The notes under the pieces were generated by a model that was not told where the DNA came from, searched no databases, and saw only the letters and a list, made by a program, of their open reading frames with translations. DNA of 64,000 nucleotides, taken from assembly GCA_963676075.2 (NCBI GenBank), contig CAXXNZ010000013.1, positions 248,001-312,000 on the forward strand. The letters run 5' to 3'. This document shows positions 26,767 through 34,909 of this stretch, one piece after another (position 1 is the stretch's first letter; each line of letters begins with the position of its first letter). The stretch is from JAHJQZ01 sp963676075. Its GTDB lineage: Bacteria; Pseudomonadota; Alphaproteobacteria; Rhizobiales; Devosiaceae. The position numbers and the translations under genes were made by a program.

Positions 26767-28140
26767 ATGATGGCAACCTCCCCCAAGATTACCTTTATCG
26801 GCGCCGGCTCGACCGTGTTCATGAAGAACATCGTCGGCGACGTCCTGCAGCGTCCCGCACTTGCCGGCGCGACCATTGCGCTGATGGACATCAGCGCCAA
26901 GCGACTCGAAGAATCCGAGATCGTCGCGAAAAAGCTCATCCAGACGCTCGGCGTGCCGGCTAGGGTCGAGACCTATTCCGACCAGCGCGCCGCCCTCGAT
27001 GGCGCCGATTTCGTCGTCGTCTCGTTCCAGATCGGCGGCTATGAACCGGCGACTGTCACCGATTTCGACATCCCGAAAAAATACGGCCTGCGCCAGACCA
27101 TCGCCGACACCCTCGGCGTCGGCGGCATCATGCGCGGCATCCGCACCGTTCCGCATCTGTGGAAGATCTGCGAGGACATGCTCGAGGTCTGTCCGAACGC
27201 GGTCATGCTGCAATATGTCAACCCGATGGCCATCAACACCTGGGCCATCGCCGAGAAATACCCGAGCATCAAGCAGGTCGGCCTGTGCCATTCGGTGCAG
27301 GGCACGGCCATGGAACTGGCCCACGATCTCGACATCCCTTACGAGAAGATCCGCTACCGTTCCGCCGGCATCAACCACATGGCCTTCTACCTCAATTTCG
27401 AGGAGATCATGGAGGACGGGTCCTATCGCGACCTCTATCCCGACCTGATCAAGGCCTATGCCGAAGGCCGCGCCCCCAAGCCCGGCTGGAACCCGCGTTG
27501 CCCCAACAAGGTGCGCTACGAAATGCTCAACAAGCTCGGCTATTTCGTTACCGAGAGCTCCGAGCACTTCTCCGAATACACGCCCTGGTTCATCAAGCGC
27601 GACCGGCCGGACCTGATCGAAAAGTTCGGCATTCCGCTCGACGAATATCCCGTCCGCTGCGTTGAGCAGATCGCCCGCTGGGAAAAGGAAGCCGACGAGT
27701 ACCGCAAGGCCGACCGCATCGAGGTCAAGGCATCTAGGGAATACGCCTCCGCCATCATCAATTCGGTGGTGACGGGCGAACCCTCGGTGATCTACGGCAA
27801 TGTCCGCAATTCCGGCCTCATCACCTCGCTGCCCGAAGGCTGCGCCGTCGAGGTGCCGTGTCTGGTCGACAACAACGGCATCCAGCCGACCCATATCGGC
27901 AAGCTGCCACCGCAGCTGACGGCAATCATGCGCACCAATATCAACGTGCAGGAACTGACGGTTCGGGCGCTGATCGACGAGAACAAGGAAAACATCTATC
28001 ACGCTGCGATGATGGATCCGCATGCCGGCGCCGAACTCGATCTCAGCCAGATCTGGGATCTGATGGACGATTTGATTGTCGCCCATGACGACTTCCTGCC
28101 CGACTGGGCGCGTGGCCCGGTCAAAAGGCGGGTCGCCTGA
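26767..28140 (+). CDS. melA: Alpha-galactosidase MelA (glycoside hydrolase family 4)
   Basis: 457-residue GH4 enzyme, using NAD+ and a divalent metal with a redox-elimination mechanism. By comparison with E. coli MelA from memory, similarity runs along the whole length: PKITFIGAGST, FQIGGYEP, QTIADTLGVGGIMR, NPMAINTWA, GINHMAFYL and FVTESSEHF. The metal-binding cysteine motif is CHS (C174), the form associated with alpha-galactosidases. It should cleave imported melibiose or raffinose-type sugars. Two adjacent ATGs (26767, 26770) follow CGGAG. Its TGA overlaps the apparent CTG start of the halogenase-like gene. Confidence 0.95.
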   Translation: MMATSPKITFIGAGSTVFMKNIVGDVLQRPALAGATIALMDISAKRLEESEIVAKKLIQTLGVPARVETYSDQRAALDGADFVVVSFQIGGYEPATVTDFDIPKKYGLRQTIADTLGVGGIMRGIRTVPHLWKICEDMLEVCPNAVMLQYVNPMAINTWAIAEKYPSIKQVGLCHSVQGTAMELAHDLDIPYEKIRYRSAGINHMAFYLNFEEIMEDGSYRDLYPDLIKAYAEGRAPKPGWNPRCPNKVRYEMLNKLGYFVTESSEHFSEYTPWFIKRDRPDLIEKFGIPLDEYPVRCVEQIARWEKEADEYRKADRIEVKASREYASAIINSVVTGEPSVIYGNVRNSGLITSLPEGCAVEVPCLVDNNGIQPTHIGKLPPQLTAIMRTNINVQELTVRALIDENKENIYHAAMMDPHAGAELDLSQIWDLMDDLIVAHDDFLPDWARGPVKRRVA

Positions 28141-29702
28141 GCGCGGCAGACAACAGCACTGCGGCGGGCCTTGCCCGCCGCATCGCCATCGTCGGCGGCG
28201 GCACCGCCGGCTGGCTGGCAGCGCTGATCCTCAGGGACAGCGCTAAAAAGGCCGGGCACGACATCGCCTTAACCATGGTCGATTCCTCCAAGATCCCCAC
28301 TGTCGGGGTGGGCGAGGGGTCGACCGCGGTGTTCCGGCAGATGCTCAGACAGTTCGGGCTCGACGAGTTCGAATTCCTGCGTGAAACCGAAGCGACGATC
28401 AAATACGGCATCCGCCACAAGGACTGGCGGCGGGTCGGCGTCACCTATGACGGGCCGATCGATGATCCGCATCTGGTCGCCGCCGCGCCGCCGGGCACAA
28501 AAACGTCGTGGCTCAATCAGTATTGCGTCGCCTCCGGGCGCTCAGTCGCCGAGCCGCATCTGTTCACCTATCTGTTGGACCGCGGCAAGGCGCCCTATGC
28601 GGCAAAGCCCGATGGCGGGCTGGTGCCCGCCGGGCCGTTCCACCACGCCTTCCACTTCGACCAGTCGCTGGTGGCGCGCTATCTCGAAAAGCGAATCAAA
28701 GGTGTTGAGCGAATCGACGCCCAGGTCGTCGGGGTCGAAAAGCATCCCGAATCGGGCGACATCACCACTCTGCTGCTCGATGAGGACCGCCGGCTCGAAA
28801 CCGACTTCGTCATCGACTGCACCGGTTTCCGCAAGGCCCTGATCGGCAATCAGATGGGCGCCCGATGGGTTGGCTACGGCGACAGACTGCCGGTCAACCG
28901 CGCCATGCCGTTCTGGATCGACCTCAAGCCCGGCGAAGAGATCAATCCCTACACGCTCGCCTGGGCCCGGGACGCCGGCTGGATGTGGTCGATCCCGACG
29001 CGTTCGCGCTATGGCTGCGGTTACGTCTATTCCGACCGCTTCAAGACGCCCGACGAGGCGCAGGCCGAGATCGAGGCGGCGCTCGGACACAAGATCGAAC
29101 CGCGCAACGACATCAAGATCAACTCCGGCCGGCTCGACCGCGCCTGGGTCGGCAATTGTCTCGCCGTCGGCCTCAGTTCGAGCTTCCTCGAACCGCTCGA
29201 AGCGACCTCGATTCACGGCACCATCGTGCAGCTTTTGCTGTTCGCCAATCTCCACCTGAACGCCAATCGGGCCGACATCACCCGCCACCGCGACGCCTAT
29301 AACGCGGTCGTCGCCCGGCAGGTCGACGATTTCATGCGTTTCATCAACATGCACTATGTCAGCGAGCGCCGGGACACCCCGTTCTGGCAAACGGTCGCCG
29401 ACGAGTTCATCCTGCCGGCGACCCGCGATCGCCTTGCCCAATGGTCCGACCACCTGCCGCGCCGCAGCGATTTTGAGCCCTTCCCCGGCAATCTGCCTCA
29501 TATCGAGGAGCAGCTCTATTTCCCGGTTCTCGACGGGCTCGGGCTTCTGGACTGCGCGCTGGCCCGCAAGGAGATGGCAGCCACCCCGAAACTGCGCGCC
29601 CACGCCCGCAAGACCGCCGAGAGTCTGACCAAGGAATACAAGCAGGCGGCGCTCAAAACGCTCGGGCATCGGGAGTTTCTGGAGCGTCTGGCAGCGGACT
29701 AG
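28137..29702 (+). CDS. Flavin-dependent tryptophan halogenase-like protein, probable CTG start
   Basis: About 521 residues if translation starts at CTG 28137, which overlaps the melA stop as CTGA. No ATG, GTG or TTG exists in frame between the upstream stop at 28086 and ATG 28275, and the latter would remove the FAD-binding VGGGTAGW (19-26). Other family hallmarks are K89 (EATIKYGI, the catalytic lysine position), WMWSIP (282-287, the WxWxIP motif) and SSFLEPLEATSIH. Known members chlorinate or brominate tryptophan or other aromatics using reduced FAD. Relatives in sugar-utilisation loci have unproven roles. It is the last gene of the agp-mel run; no flavin reductase is seen nearby. Confidence 0.88.
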   Translation: MSAADNSTAAGLARRIAIVGGGTAGWLAALILRDSAKKAGHDIALTMVDSSKIPTVGVGEGSTAVFRQMLRQFGLDEFEFLRETEATIKYGIRHKDWRRVGVTYDGPIDDPHLVAAAPPGTKTSWLNQYCVASGRSVAEPHLFTYLLDRGKAPYAAKPDGGLVPAGPFHHAFHFDQSLVARYLEKRIKGVERIDAQVVGVEKHPESGDITTLLLDEDRRLETDFVIDCTGFRKALIGNQMGARWVGYGDRLPVNRAMPFWIDLKPGEEINPYTLAWARDAGWMWSIPTRSRYGCGYVYSDRFKTPDEAQAEIEAALGHKIEPRNDIKINSGRLDRAWVGNCLAVGLSSSFLEPLEATSIHGTIVQLLLFANLHLNANRADITRHRDAYNAVVARQVDDFMRFINMHYVSERRDTPFWQTVADEFILPATRDRLAQWSDHLPRRSDFEPFPGNLPHIEEQLYFPVLDGLGLLDCALARKEMAATPKLRAHARKTAESLTKEYKQAALKTLGHREFLERLAAD

Positions 29703-29736
29703 AACAGATCATCTTCGGACGATATCGCCGCCTCTT

Positions 29737-29896
29737 TCTCCCTCCCCTCGACGGGGAGGGTGGGCCGGCGAAGCCGGCTCGGGTGGGGTGGAGCCACAGG
29801 CACCGAGCGTGGGGCTTTACCCCCCACCCAGGCTCACAACGGACTTAGCAAGTGCTAAGTCCTGCTCGCCAACCCTCCCCACAAGGGGGAGGGAAA
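29737..29896. repeat. Composite palindromic intergenic repeat
   Basis: About 160 bp made of nested hairpins. CCCTCCCC/GGGGAGGG pairs occur at both ends (29740-29760 and 29873-29893). GCCGGC/GCCGGC lies at 29764-29778. A perfect 10-bp stem GGACTTAGCA/TGCTAAGTCC is at 29841-29862. This is the form of the dispersed palindromic elements common in rhizobial genomes. It separates two convergent genes and may also end transcription. Confidence 0.75.
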
Positions 29897-29916
29897 CGGG
29901 GCGTCACTCAGACACT

Positions 29917-30837
29917 CTAGCCCGCCGATCCCTTCGCTCCTTCCGCCGCACGTCGATCGCCCGCCCCCGGCATCGAGTACATCCCCGAATCGCGGAAGGC
30001 GCTGGGGCTGACATCGAAGGCACGCCGGAAGGCCTTGGCGAAGTAATTGGCATTGCCGAAACCGCAGGCGCCGGCGATCTCGGCGACGTTCATGCCTGTC
30101 GCGCCGAGCAGTTGCGCCGCCATCTGCATCCTTTGGGCAAACACATATTCGGACGGAGCGCTGCCGGCGGCGCGGGTGAACTGGCGGACGAAATGGGCCC
30201 GGCTCATGCCGGCACGCCGCGCCAGCTCTTCAACCGGAAGCGGCTGGTCGAGATTTTGCGCCACATGGCTTGTGATGTCGGTCAGCCAGTCCTGCTGCTC
30301 TTCGGGTGTGCCGGCTGAGGCGGCGTCGAACAGCACCGTCATGGCGCGATAGGCCTCAGCCGACAGCGTGCCCGTCGACAGCGCCGGCCCCGAAACCATG
30401 TCGAGACAGATGCCGGCAAGCGTTTCCACCTGCGCCGCATCGAGGGTCTGCACCGGGCCGGCGGTGGCAAGGATGGCGTCGGCAAGCTGGACGATCTCTC
30501 GTCCGGCCAGCACCAGATAAAAGAAATGCCAGCTCTCACCCCGGGCGACGTAATAGCGATGGGCGTGGGGAATACGCACCAGCATGGTCGAGCCGGGCGT
30601 TAGCACCATCTGCCGCCCCTCGTAGTCGAGCCGCCCCCTGCCGGAGAGCGTGTGCTGGACGACCACGAAGCTGGCGTCGCCGCGCTGCTGCCCGTCCCAG
30701 GCGTAGTCGGGTGTGTCGCGCAATTCGATGCCGGCGGCGGTCGGCAGGGCATGAAGTCCGATGCGTCCGCGCGGGATGGCGATGGTTTTTACCGCCTGCG
30801 GATGCCGACGAATCCGGTCGAGCACAAAATCACCCAT
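29917..30837 (-). CDS. AraC family transcriptional regulator
   Basis: 306 residues: a cupin-like ligand domain (~30-150) and a C-terminal double HTH (~200-300, LPVEELARRAGMSRAHFVRQFTRAAG and MNVAEIAGACGFGNANYFAKAFRRAFDVSPSAFR). It is divergent from the second GH4 gene, 106 bp between starts, so that gene is its likely target. ATG 30837 (MGDFVL) is chosen because AGAGGAAG lies upstream, though about 13 bases away. An ATG at 30867 would add ten residues but has no ribosome site. Confidence 0.9.
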   Translation of the reverse strand: MGDFVLDRIRRHPQAVKTIAIPRGRIGLHALPTAAGIELRDTPDYAWDGQQRGDASFVVVQHTLSGRGRLDYEGRQMVLTPGSTMLVRIPHAHRYYVARGESWHFFYLVLAGREIVQLADAILATAGPVQTLDAAQVETLAGICLDMVSGPALSTGTLSAEAYRAMTVLFDAASAGTPEEQQDWLTDITSHVAQNLDQPLPVEELARRAGMSRAHFVRQFTRAAGSAPSEYVFAQRMQMAAQLLGATGMNVAEIAGACGFGNANYFAKAFRRAFDVSPSAFRDSGMYSMPGAGDRRAAEGAKGSAG

Positions 30838-30943
30838 ACAAGCACAAACTTCCTCTTTTGCCGGCATTTTGGAACAAATAGTTTAAACACACAAGGTGAG
30901 ACTGCCCCATTTCCAGAGGGTGGCGGAAGCCCGGGAGAAGAAG

Positions 30944-32353
30944 ATGAGTTTCAAGATCGCCATTGTTGGCGCCGGATCGGTCGAGTTCACGCGCAAGCTC
31001 GTTTCGGACGTGCTGAAGGTGCCTGAGTTTGCCGATATCGAGATCGCCCTGACCGATATCAATCAGCGCAATCTCGACATGATCGCGACGATCATCCGGC
31101 GCATTGTCGAGATCAATGACCTGCCGGCCAAGGTCACCGCCACCACAGATCGCCGCAAGGCCTTCGAGGGTGCGCGCTATGTCATGAGCTGCGTCCGTGT
31201 CGGCGGGCTCGAAGGCTTCCAGACCGACATCGACATCCCGCTCAAATACGGCGTCGACCAGTGCGTCGGCGACACGCTGTGCGCCGGCGGCATCATGTAC
31301 GGCCAACGCAACATTCCGGTCATTCTCGATTTCTGCAAGGACATCCGCGAGGTCGCCGAGCCGGGCGCCCGCTTCCTCAACTATGCCAACCCCATGGCGA
31401 TGAACACCTGGGCCGCCAACAAATATGGCGGGGTCGAAACCATCGGTCTGTGCCACGGCGTCCAGCATGGCGGCGAGCAGATCGCCCGCATTTTCGGCGT
31501 CGAGGACAACGAGGTCGATTTCATCTGCTCGGGCATCAACCACCAGACCTGGTACACCGACATCCGCATCAAGGGGCGGAAGATCGAGAAGGACGAGCTG
31601 GTCGAGAAATTCGAGGCCCATCCGGTTTATTCCAGGCAGGAAAAGGTCCGCATCGATGTCCTCAAGCGCTTCGGGTTCTACTCAACCGAGTCCAACGGAC
31701 ACTTGAGCGAATACTTGCCCTGGTATCGCAAGCGCCCCGAAGAGATTGGGAGATGGATCGACATGTCCGAGTGGATCCATGGCGAGACGGGCGGCTATCT
31801 GCGCTTCACCACCGAGAACCGCAACTGGTTCGAAAACGAGCAGGAAGACATTCTCAAATCGGCGGAGGTGCCGCTCAGCGAATATAAGCGCACCACCGAG
31901 CACGCCAGCTACATCCTTGAAGGCATCGAAACCGGCCGGGTCTATCGCGGTCATTTCAACGTCGTGAACAACGGCGTCATCACCAATCTGCCCGATGACT
32001 GCATCGTCGAGAGTCCCGGCTTCGTCGACCGGTTCGGCATCAACATGGTCGAAGGCATTACCCTGCCGATCCAGTGCGCCGCCACCTGCAGCGCCTCGGT
32101 TTCCGTGCAGCGGATGAGTGTCGAGGCGGCGGTCCATGGCGATGTCGACATGCTCAAGCTCGCCGTCCTGCACGATCCGCTGGTTGGCGCCATCTGCTCG
32201 CCCGACGAGGTCTGGCAAATGGTCGACGAAATGCTCGTCGCCCAAGCCGAATGGCTGCCGCAATATGCCGACGCCATTCCCGCCGCCAAGGAACGGCTTG
32301 CCAAGGGCACGGTCAAGACCCGCGAATGGGCCGGCGCGGCGCGCAAGGTCTGA
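30944..32353 (+). CDS. Glycoside hydrolase family 4 protein (alpha-glycosidase)
   Basis: 469-residue GH4 enzyme with the NAD-binding IAIVGAGSVEF, GDTLCAGGIMYG, NPMAMNTWA and GINHQTWY motifs. The metal-site motif is CHG (C170), unlike CHS in the upstream MelA. CHG is reported in GH4 enzymes acting on uronides (alpha-glucuronidases/galacturonidases) and related groups, so substrate specificity probably differs from MelA; this is inference. ATG 30944 follows GGGAGAAG; an in-frame start 48 bases upstream is weaker. It is controlled most likely by the divergent AraC gene. No transporter of its own is adjacent, so it may share the agp system. Confidence 0.9.
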   Translation: MSFKIAIVGAGSVEFTRKLVSDVLKVPEFADIEIALTDINQRNLDMIATIIRRIVEINDLPAKVTATTDRRKAFEGARYVMSCVRVGGLEGFQTDIDIPLKYGVDQCVGDTLCAGGIMYGQRNIPVILDFCKDIREVAEPGARFLNYANPMAMNTWAANKYGGVETIGLCHGVQHGGEQIARIFGVEDNEVDFICSGINHQTWYTDIRIKGRKIEKDELVEKFEAHPVYSRQEKVRIDVLKRFGFYSTESNGHLSEYLPWYRKRPEEIGRWIDMSEWIHGETGGYLRFTTENRNWFENEQEDILKSAEVPLSEYKRTTEHASYILEGIETGRVYRGHFNVVNNGVITNLPDDCIVESPGFVDRFGINMVEGITLPIQCAATCSASVSVQRMSVEAAVHGDVDMLKLAVLHDPLVGAICSPDEVWQMVDEMLVAQAEWLPQYADAIPAAKERLAKGTVKTREWAGAARKV

Positions 32354-32440
32354 CTTGGTCAGGTCTTGATAGGCTCCCGCGAAGCGGGTCGAGCGGCGTC
32401 ACGGCTGGTCGGTCCTGATTTCCTCCCGGAACTGGCGCGC

Positions 32441-33385
32441 TCAGGCGATGGGCTGCGCCAGTTCTTTTTTCATCGACACGCGCGTTAGCCCGTAAATCGC
32501 GGCGATGACGACGACCAGCGCGCCGACCTGGTAGAGCGCGATCGAATCACCGAGCAGAAAGAAGGCGAGCACCATGGTCAGCACCGGCCAGGGCGCATTG
32601 ATGGACGAGGCAAGCGACACATCGATATGGCGCATCGAGCGGAACCAGAACACCAGCTCGGCGAAATAGACCAACCCCATCAGCACCGAGAACGGCTGCA
32701 GGATGGCATCGAGCGCAACAGCGAGAAAATCGGCCGGATTGAGCGCCGTGAGAATGGCGAACAGGATCAGCATCGAAACGATGACACGGAAGACGGTTAC
32801 CTGGGTCGGGGTGATCGGAGTCAGCCGGAACTCGACCTTGATGAAGGTGTGGGCGATCGTCCACATCAGCGGCACGCACAGCGTCAGCACGAACCAGATC
32901 GACAGACCCGACATCTGGAACGTCCCGCCGGTGCCGAGATAATAAAGCGCCCCGAGCAGGATAAAGGTCAGCGCCAGTTCGGCGGGCGTCTTGCGTCCCT
33001 TGAGGAACAGCGCCTCGAGGATCATGGCGAACAGCGGCGTCGCCTGCATGGCGATGGCGGCATTTGCCGCCCCGGCCTTTTCGACGCCGACCACATACAG
33101 ATAGGTCGCGCCGCCGAACAGCGCGCCGGTCAAAAGCGTGACGCCGATGACGCGCCAGCGTACCGGCGTGGATAGCTTTGCGCCGAAAATGCCGCGATCG
33201 CCGTGGCGCGCTTCGGCGATGAGCAGCGGCAGGCCGAACATCACTTCCCAGAAAGAGAGCGCAAAAGCAAAGGGCAGAGCCTCGAGCGCCGCCGGCCGAA
33301 GGTTGGAGATGATCGGCATCACCCCGAGCAGTACGAGGCAGATCAGGGAAAACGCGATGCCCTTGGCGACTGAAGACTGAGGCAT
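32441..33385 (-). CDS. EamA/DMT family transporter
   Basis: 314-residue inner-membrane protein with ten predicted helices in two homologous EamA halves. The first is GIAFSLICLVLLGVMPIISNL and the last ends ALYQVGALVVVIAAIYGLTRV. The family exports metabolites and drugs, and the substrate cannot be told. The second repeat carries VYFAELVFWFRSMRHIDVSLASSINAPWPVLT, a typical EamA signature. It is convergent with the GH4 gene. The methyltransferase lies upstream on the same strand. Confidence 0.9.
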   Translation of the reverse strand: MPQSSVAKGIAFSLICLVLLGVMPIISNLRPAALEALPFAFALSFWEVMFGLPLLIAEARHGDRGIFGAKLSTPVRWRVIGVTLLTGALFGGATYLYVVGVEKAGAANAAIAMQATPLFAMILEALFLKGRKTPAELALTFILLGALYYLGTGGTFQMSGLSIWFVLTLCVPLMWTIAHTFIKVEFRLTPITPTQVTVFRVIVSMLILFAILTALNPADFLAVALDAILQPFSVLMGLVYFAELVFWFRSMRHIDVSLASSINAPWPVLTMVLAFFLLGDSIALYQVGALVVVIAAIYGLTRVSMKKELAQPIA

Positions 33386-33499
33386 GGAACGGCAACGACG
33401 GCAGGAGGAGAGGGAGCCCCGGTTCTGCGTCCGGCATCGGACAAAAGCAAACGAAACATGGTCACACCCACCCGATCGGCATCAGGCGTGACGCGAGGG

Positions 33500-34120
33500 C
33501 TACGGTTTCTGCGCGATGATGAACAGCGCGGAGCCAGGTTTGGCGCGCCATTTGTCCGCGATGACGAAGCCGGCTGTTTCAAGATCATGCACCAGCGTCT
33601 CATCGGTGAAGATCCCGATCTTGGGGATGAGCCCCAGCTTGCCGCCGAGCGGCAGGATCCATCGCGGGATCGGCGACATGGTGCCGATGCAGGCCGTCGA
33701 AGAGACAAAATACCCGCCCGGCCGCAACAGCTCGTGGACTTTGCTGATCACCTGCCGGCGGTCATCGACCAGATGCAGAATGGACATGCCGAGCACGATG
33801 TCGAAACTGGCGTCCGCAGCGGCGAGCGTCTCGATGGCGTCGGTTTTGAAGGTGATGTTGGTGATGCCGGCCTTTTCCGCCTTGGCGCGGGCAATGCCGA
33901 TCATCTCCTTGGAATAATCGATTGCCAGAATCGAGCGCACATTCGGGGCATGGATCAGCGCCGTCGACCCTGTGCCGCACCCGAACTCCAGCATGGTCAT
34001 GTCCGGGGTGAGCAGCTTGCGTGTGCGGGCGAGCTTTTCTTCGTAAGCAGCCTGATCGGCGACCGGTGAGGCAGCGTATTTCGCCGCGCGGCGATTCCAG
34101 AAGGCTTGCGAGCTGTTCAT
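33500..34120 (-). CDS. Class I SAM-dependent methyltransferase
   Basis: 206 residues with a Methyltransf_11-type fold. SAM motif I is MLEFGCGTGSTAL (~48-60), the acidic post-I is AIDYSKEMIGIARAKAE, and motif IV is FDIVLGMSILHLVDD. The substrate is unknown. ATG 34120 (MNSSQAFWNRRAAKYAASPV) is chosen because this N-terminus is typical of the family; the frame is open further upstream without a ribosome site. It is divergent from the MarR gene, with the 10-bp repeat array between them. Confidence 0.9.
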   Translation of the reverse strand: MNSSQAFWNRRAAKYAASPVADQAAYEEKLARTRKLLTPDMTMLEFGCGTGSTALIHAPNVRSILAIDYSKEMIGIARAKAEKAGITNITFKTDAIETLAAADASFDIVLGMSILHLVDDRRQVISKVHELLRPGGYFVSSTACIGTMSPIPRWILPLGGKLGLIPKIGIFTDETLVHDLETAGFVIADKWRAKPGSALFIIAQKP

Positions 34121-34221
34121 TGCAATCTGTCCTGTTCGGTCAGGCGGTGACGGGCGCATGGCACGAGCACGGAGTGTGGGGAGGAAATCCCTTTCTGACA
34201 ACCGATTGCCGCCTCGCGTAC

Positions 34222-34261
34222 AGAAAGTATCAGAAATCGGCAGAAATTAGCAGAAATCGGC
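34222..34261. repeat. Four tandem 10-bp repeats (CAGAAA-type iterons)
   Basis: Four contiguous 10-base units, each starting CAGAAA: CAGAAAGTAT, CAGAAATCGG, CAGAAATTAG, CAGAAATCGG. The spacing is one DNA helical turn, so the CAGAAA core is presented on one face. The array lies in the 231-bp gap between the divergent methyltransferase and MarR genes, about 90 bp before the MarR start, a plausible operator position. Confidence 0.7.
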
Positions 34262-34351
34262 TCACCGGCGAGCGGGATTCGCTCTCGCAGGCGGATCGCC
34301 TTGACGCAAGAAAGTCAAAAACAATACAGTAAGAAATCTAATGATACGGCG

Positions 34352-34909
34352 ATGCGAATGGCGGGCAAAAAGGACATGTCGGTAAGGGGTGATGAGGGTG
34401 CCGCATCCGCCGCCGACGCGCCGACCGCCGCCATTCCCCGGTTCGACGCCAGCCTCGACCAGTTCATGCGGTACTTCCTGGTCCACATCAATCCGGTGCT
34501 GCACCGCGCGACCTACAAGGGCCGGAGCTATTCGGAATACGAGATCATTGTCGTTATGGCGCTCGGCCGTGTCGGCCCGGCGCGGCCGGTCGATCTGAGC
34601 CGCGGGCTTGCCATCGAGAAGGGCTCGTTGACATCGATCATTCGTCGGCTGACAGCGTTGAGCCTCATCGAGAAACGCGCCATCCCCGGCGACGAGCGCA
34701 GCTATCTGGTGGCGTTGACGCGCGTCGGATTTGCCTTCCGGCGCCACCTCGAAACGCAGCGCAGGCGGGCCTTTGCGGCTTTGTTCGCCGATATGGATGC
34801 AACCGAACTGGCCGAGGCCGCGCACGGATTTGATCTTTTGTCCGCCTACCTCCAGGCACGGGAGCACAAGGATGTTCACCCAAGCAAAGACGCCGCCACC
34901 GGCGCGTGA
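34352..34909 (+). CDS. MarR family transcriptional regulator
   Basis: 185 residues with a winged-helix DNA-binding domain (~75-135: LGRVGPARPVDLSRGLAIEKGSLTSIIRRLTALSLIEKRAIPGDERSYLVALT). The wing DERSY replaces the more common DxRxx. The N-terminal ~30 residues are Ala-rich and low-complexity. Several starts are possible (34352, 34358, 34376), and none has a strong, well-spaced ribosome site. Its 3' end overlaps the next gene by 38 bp, so the two are an operon. The ligand is unknown. Confidence 0.85.
   Translation: MRMAGKKDMSVRGDEGAASAADAPTAAIPRFDASLDQFMRYFLVHINPVLHRATYKGRSYSEYEIIVVMALGRVGPARPVDLSRGLAIEKGSLTSIIRRLTALSLIEKRAIPGDERSYLVALTRVGFAFRRHLETQRRRAFAALFADMDATELAEAAHGFDLLSAYLQAREHKDVHPSKDAATGA

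Noticed and set aside
29737..29896. CRISPR array or tRNA-like element
   Set aside because: The repeats are inverted and nested, not regularly spaced direct repeats, and no cloverleaf can be drawn.
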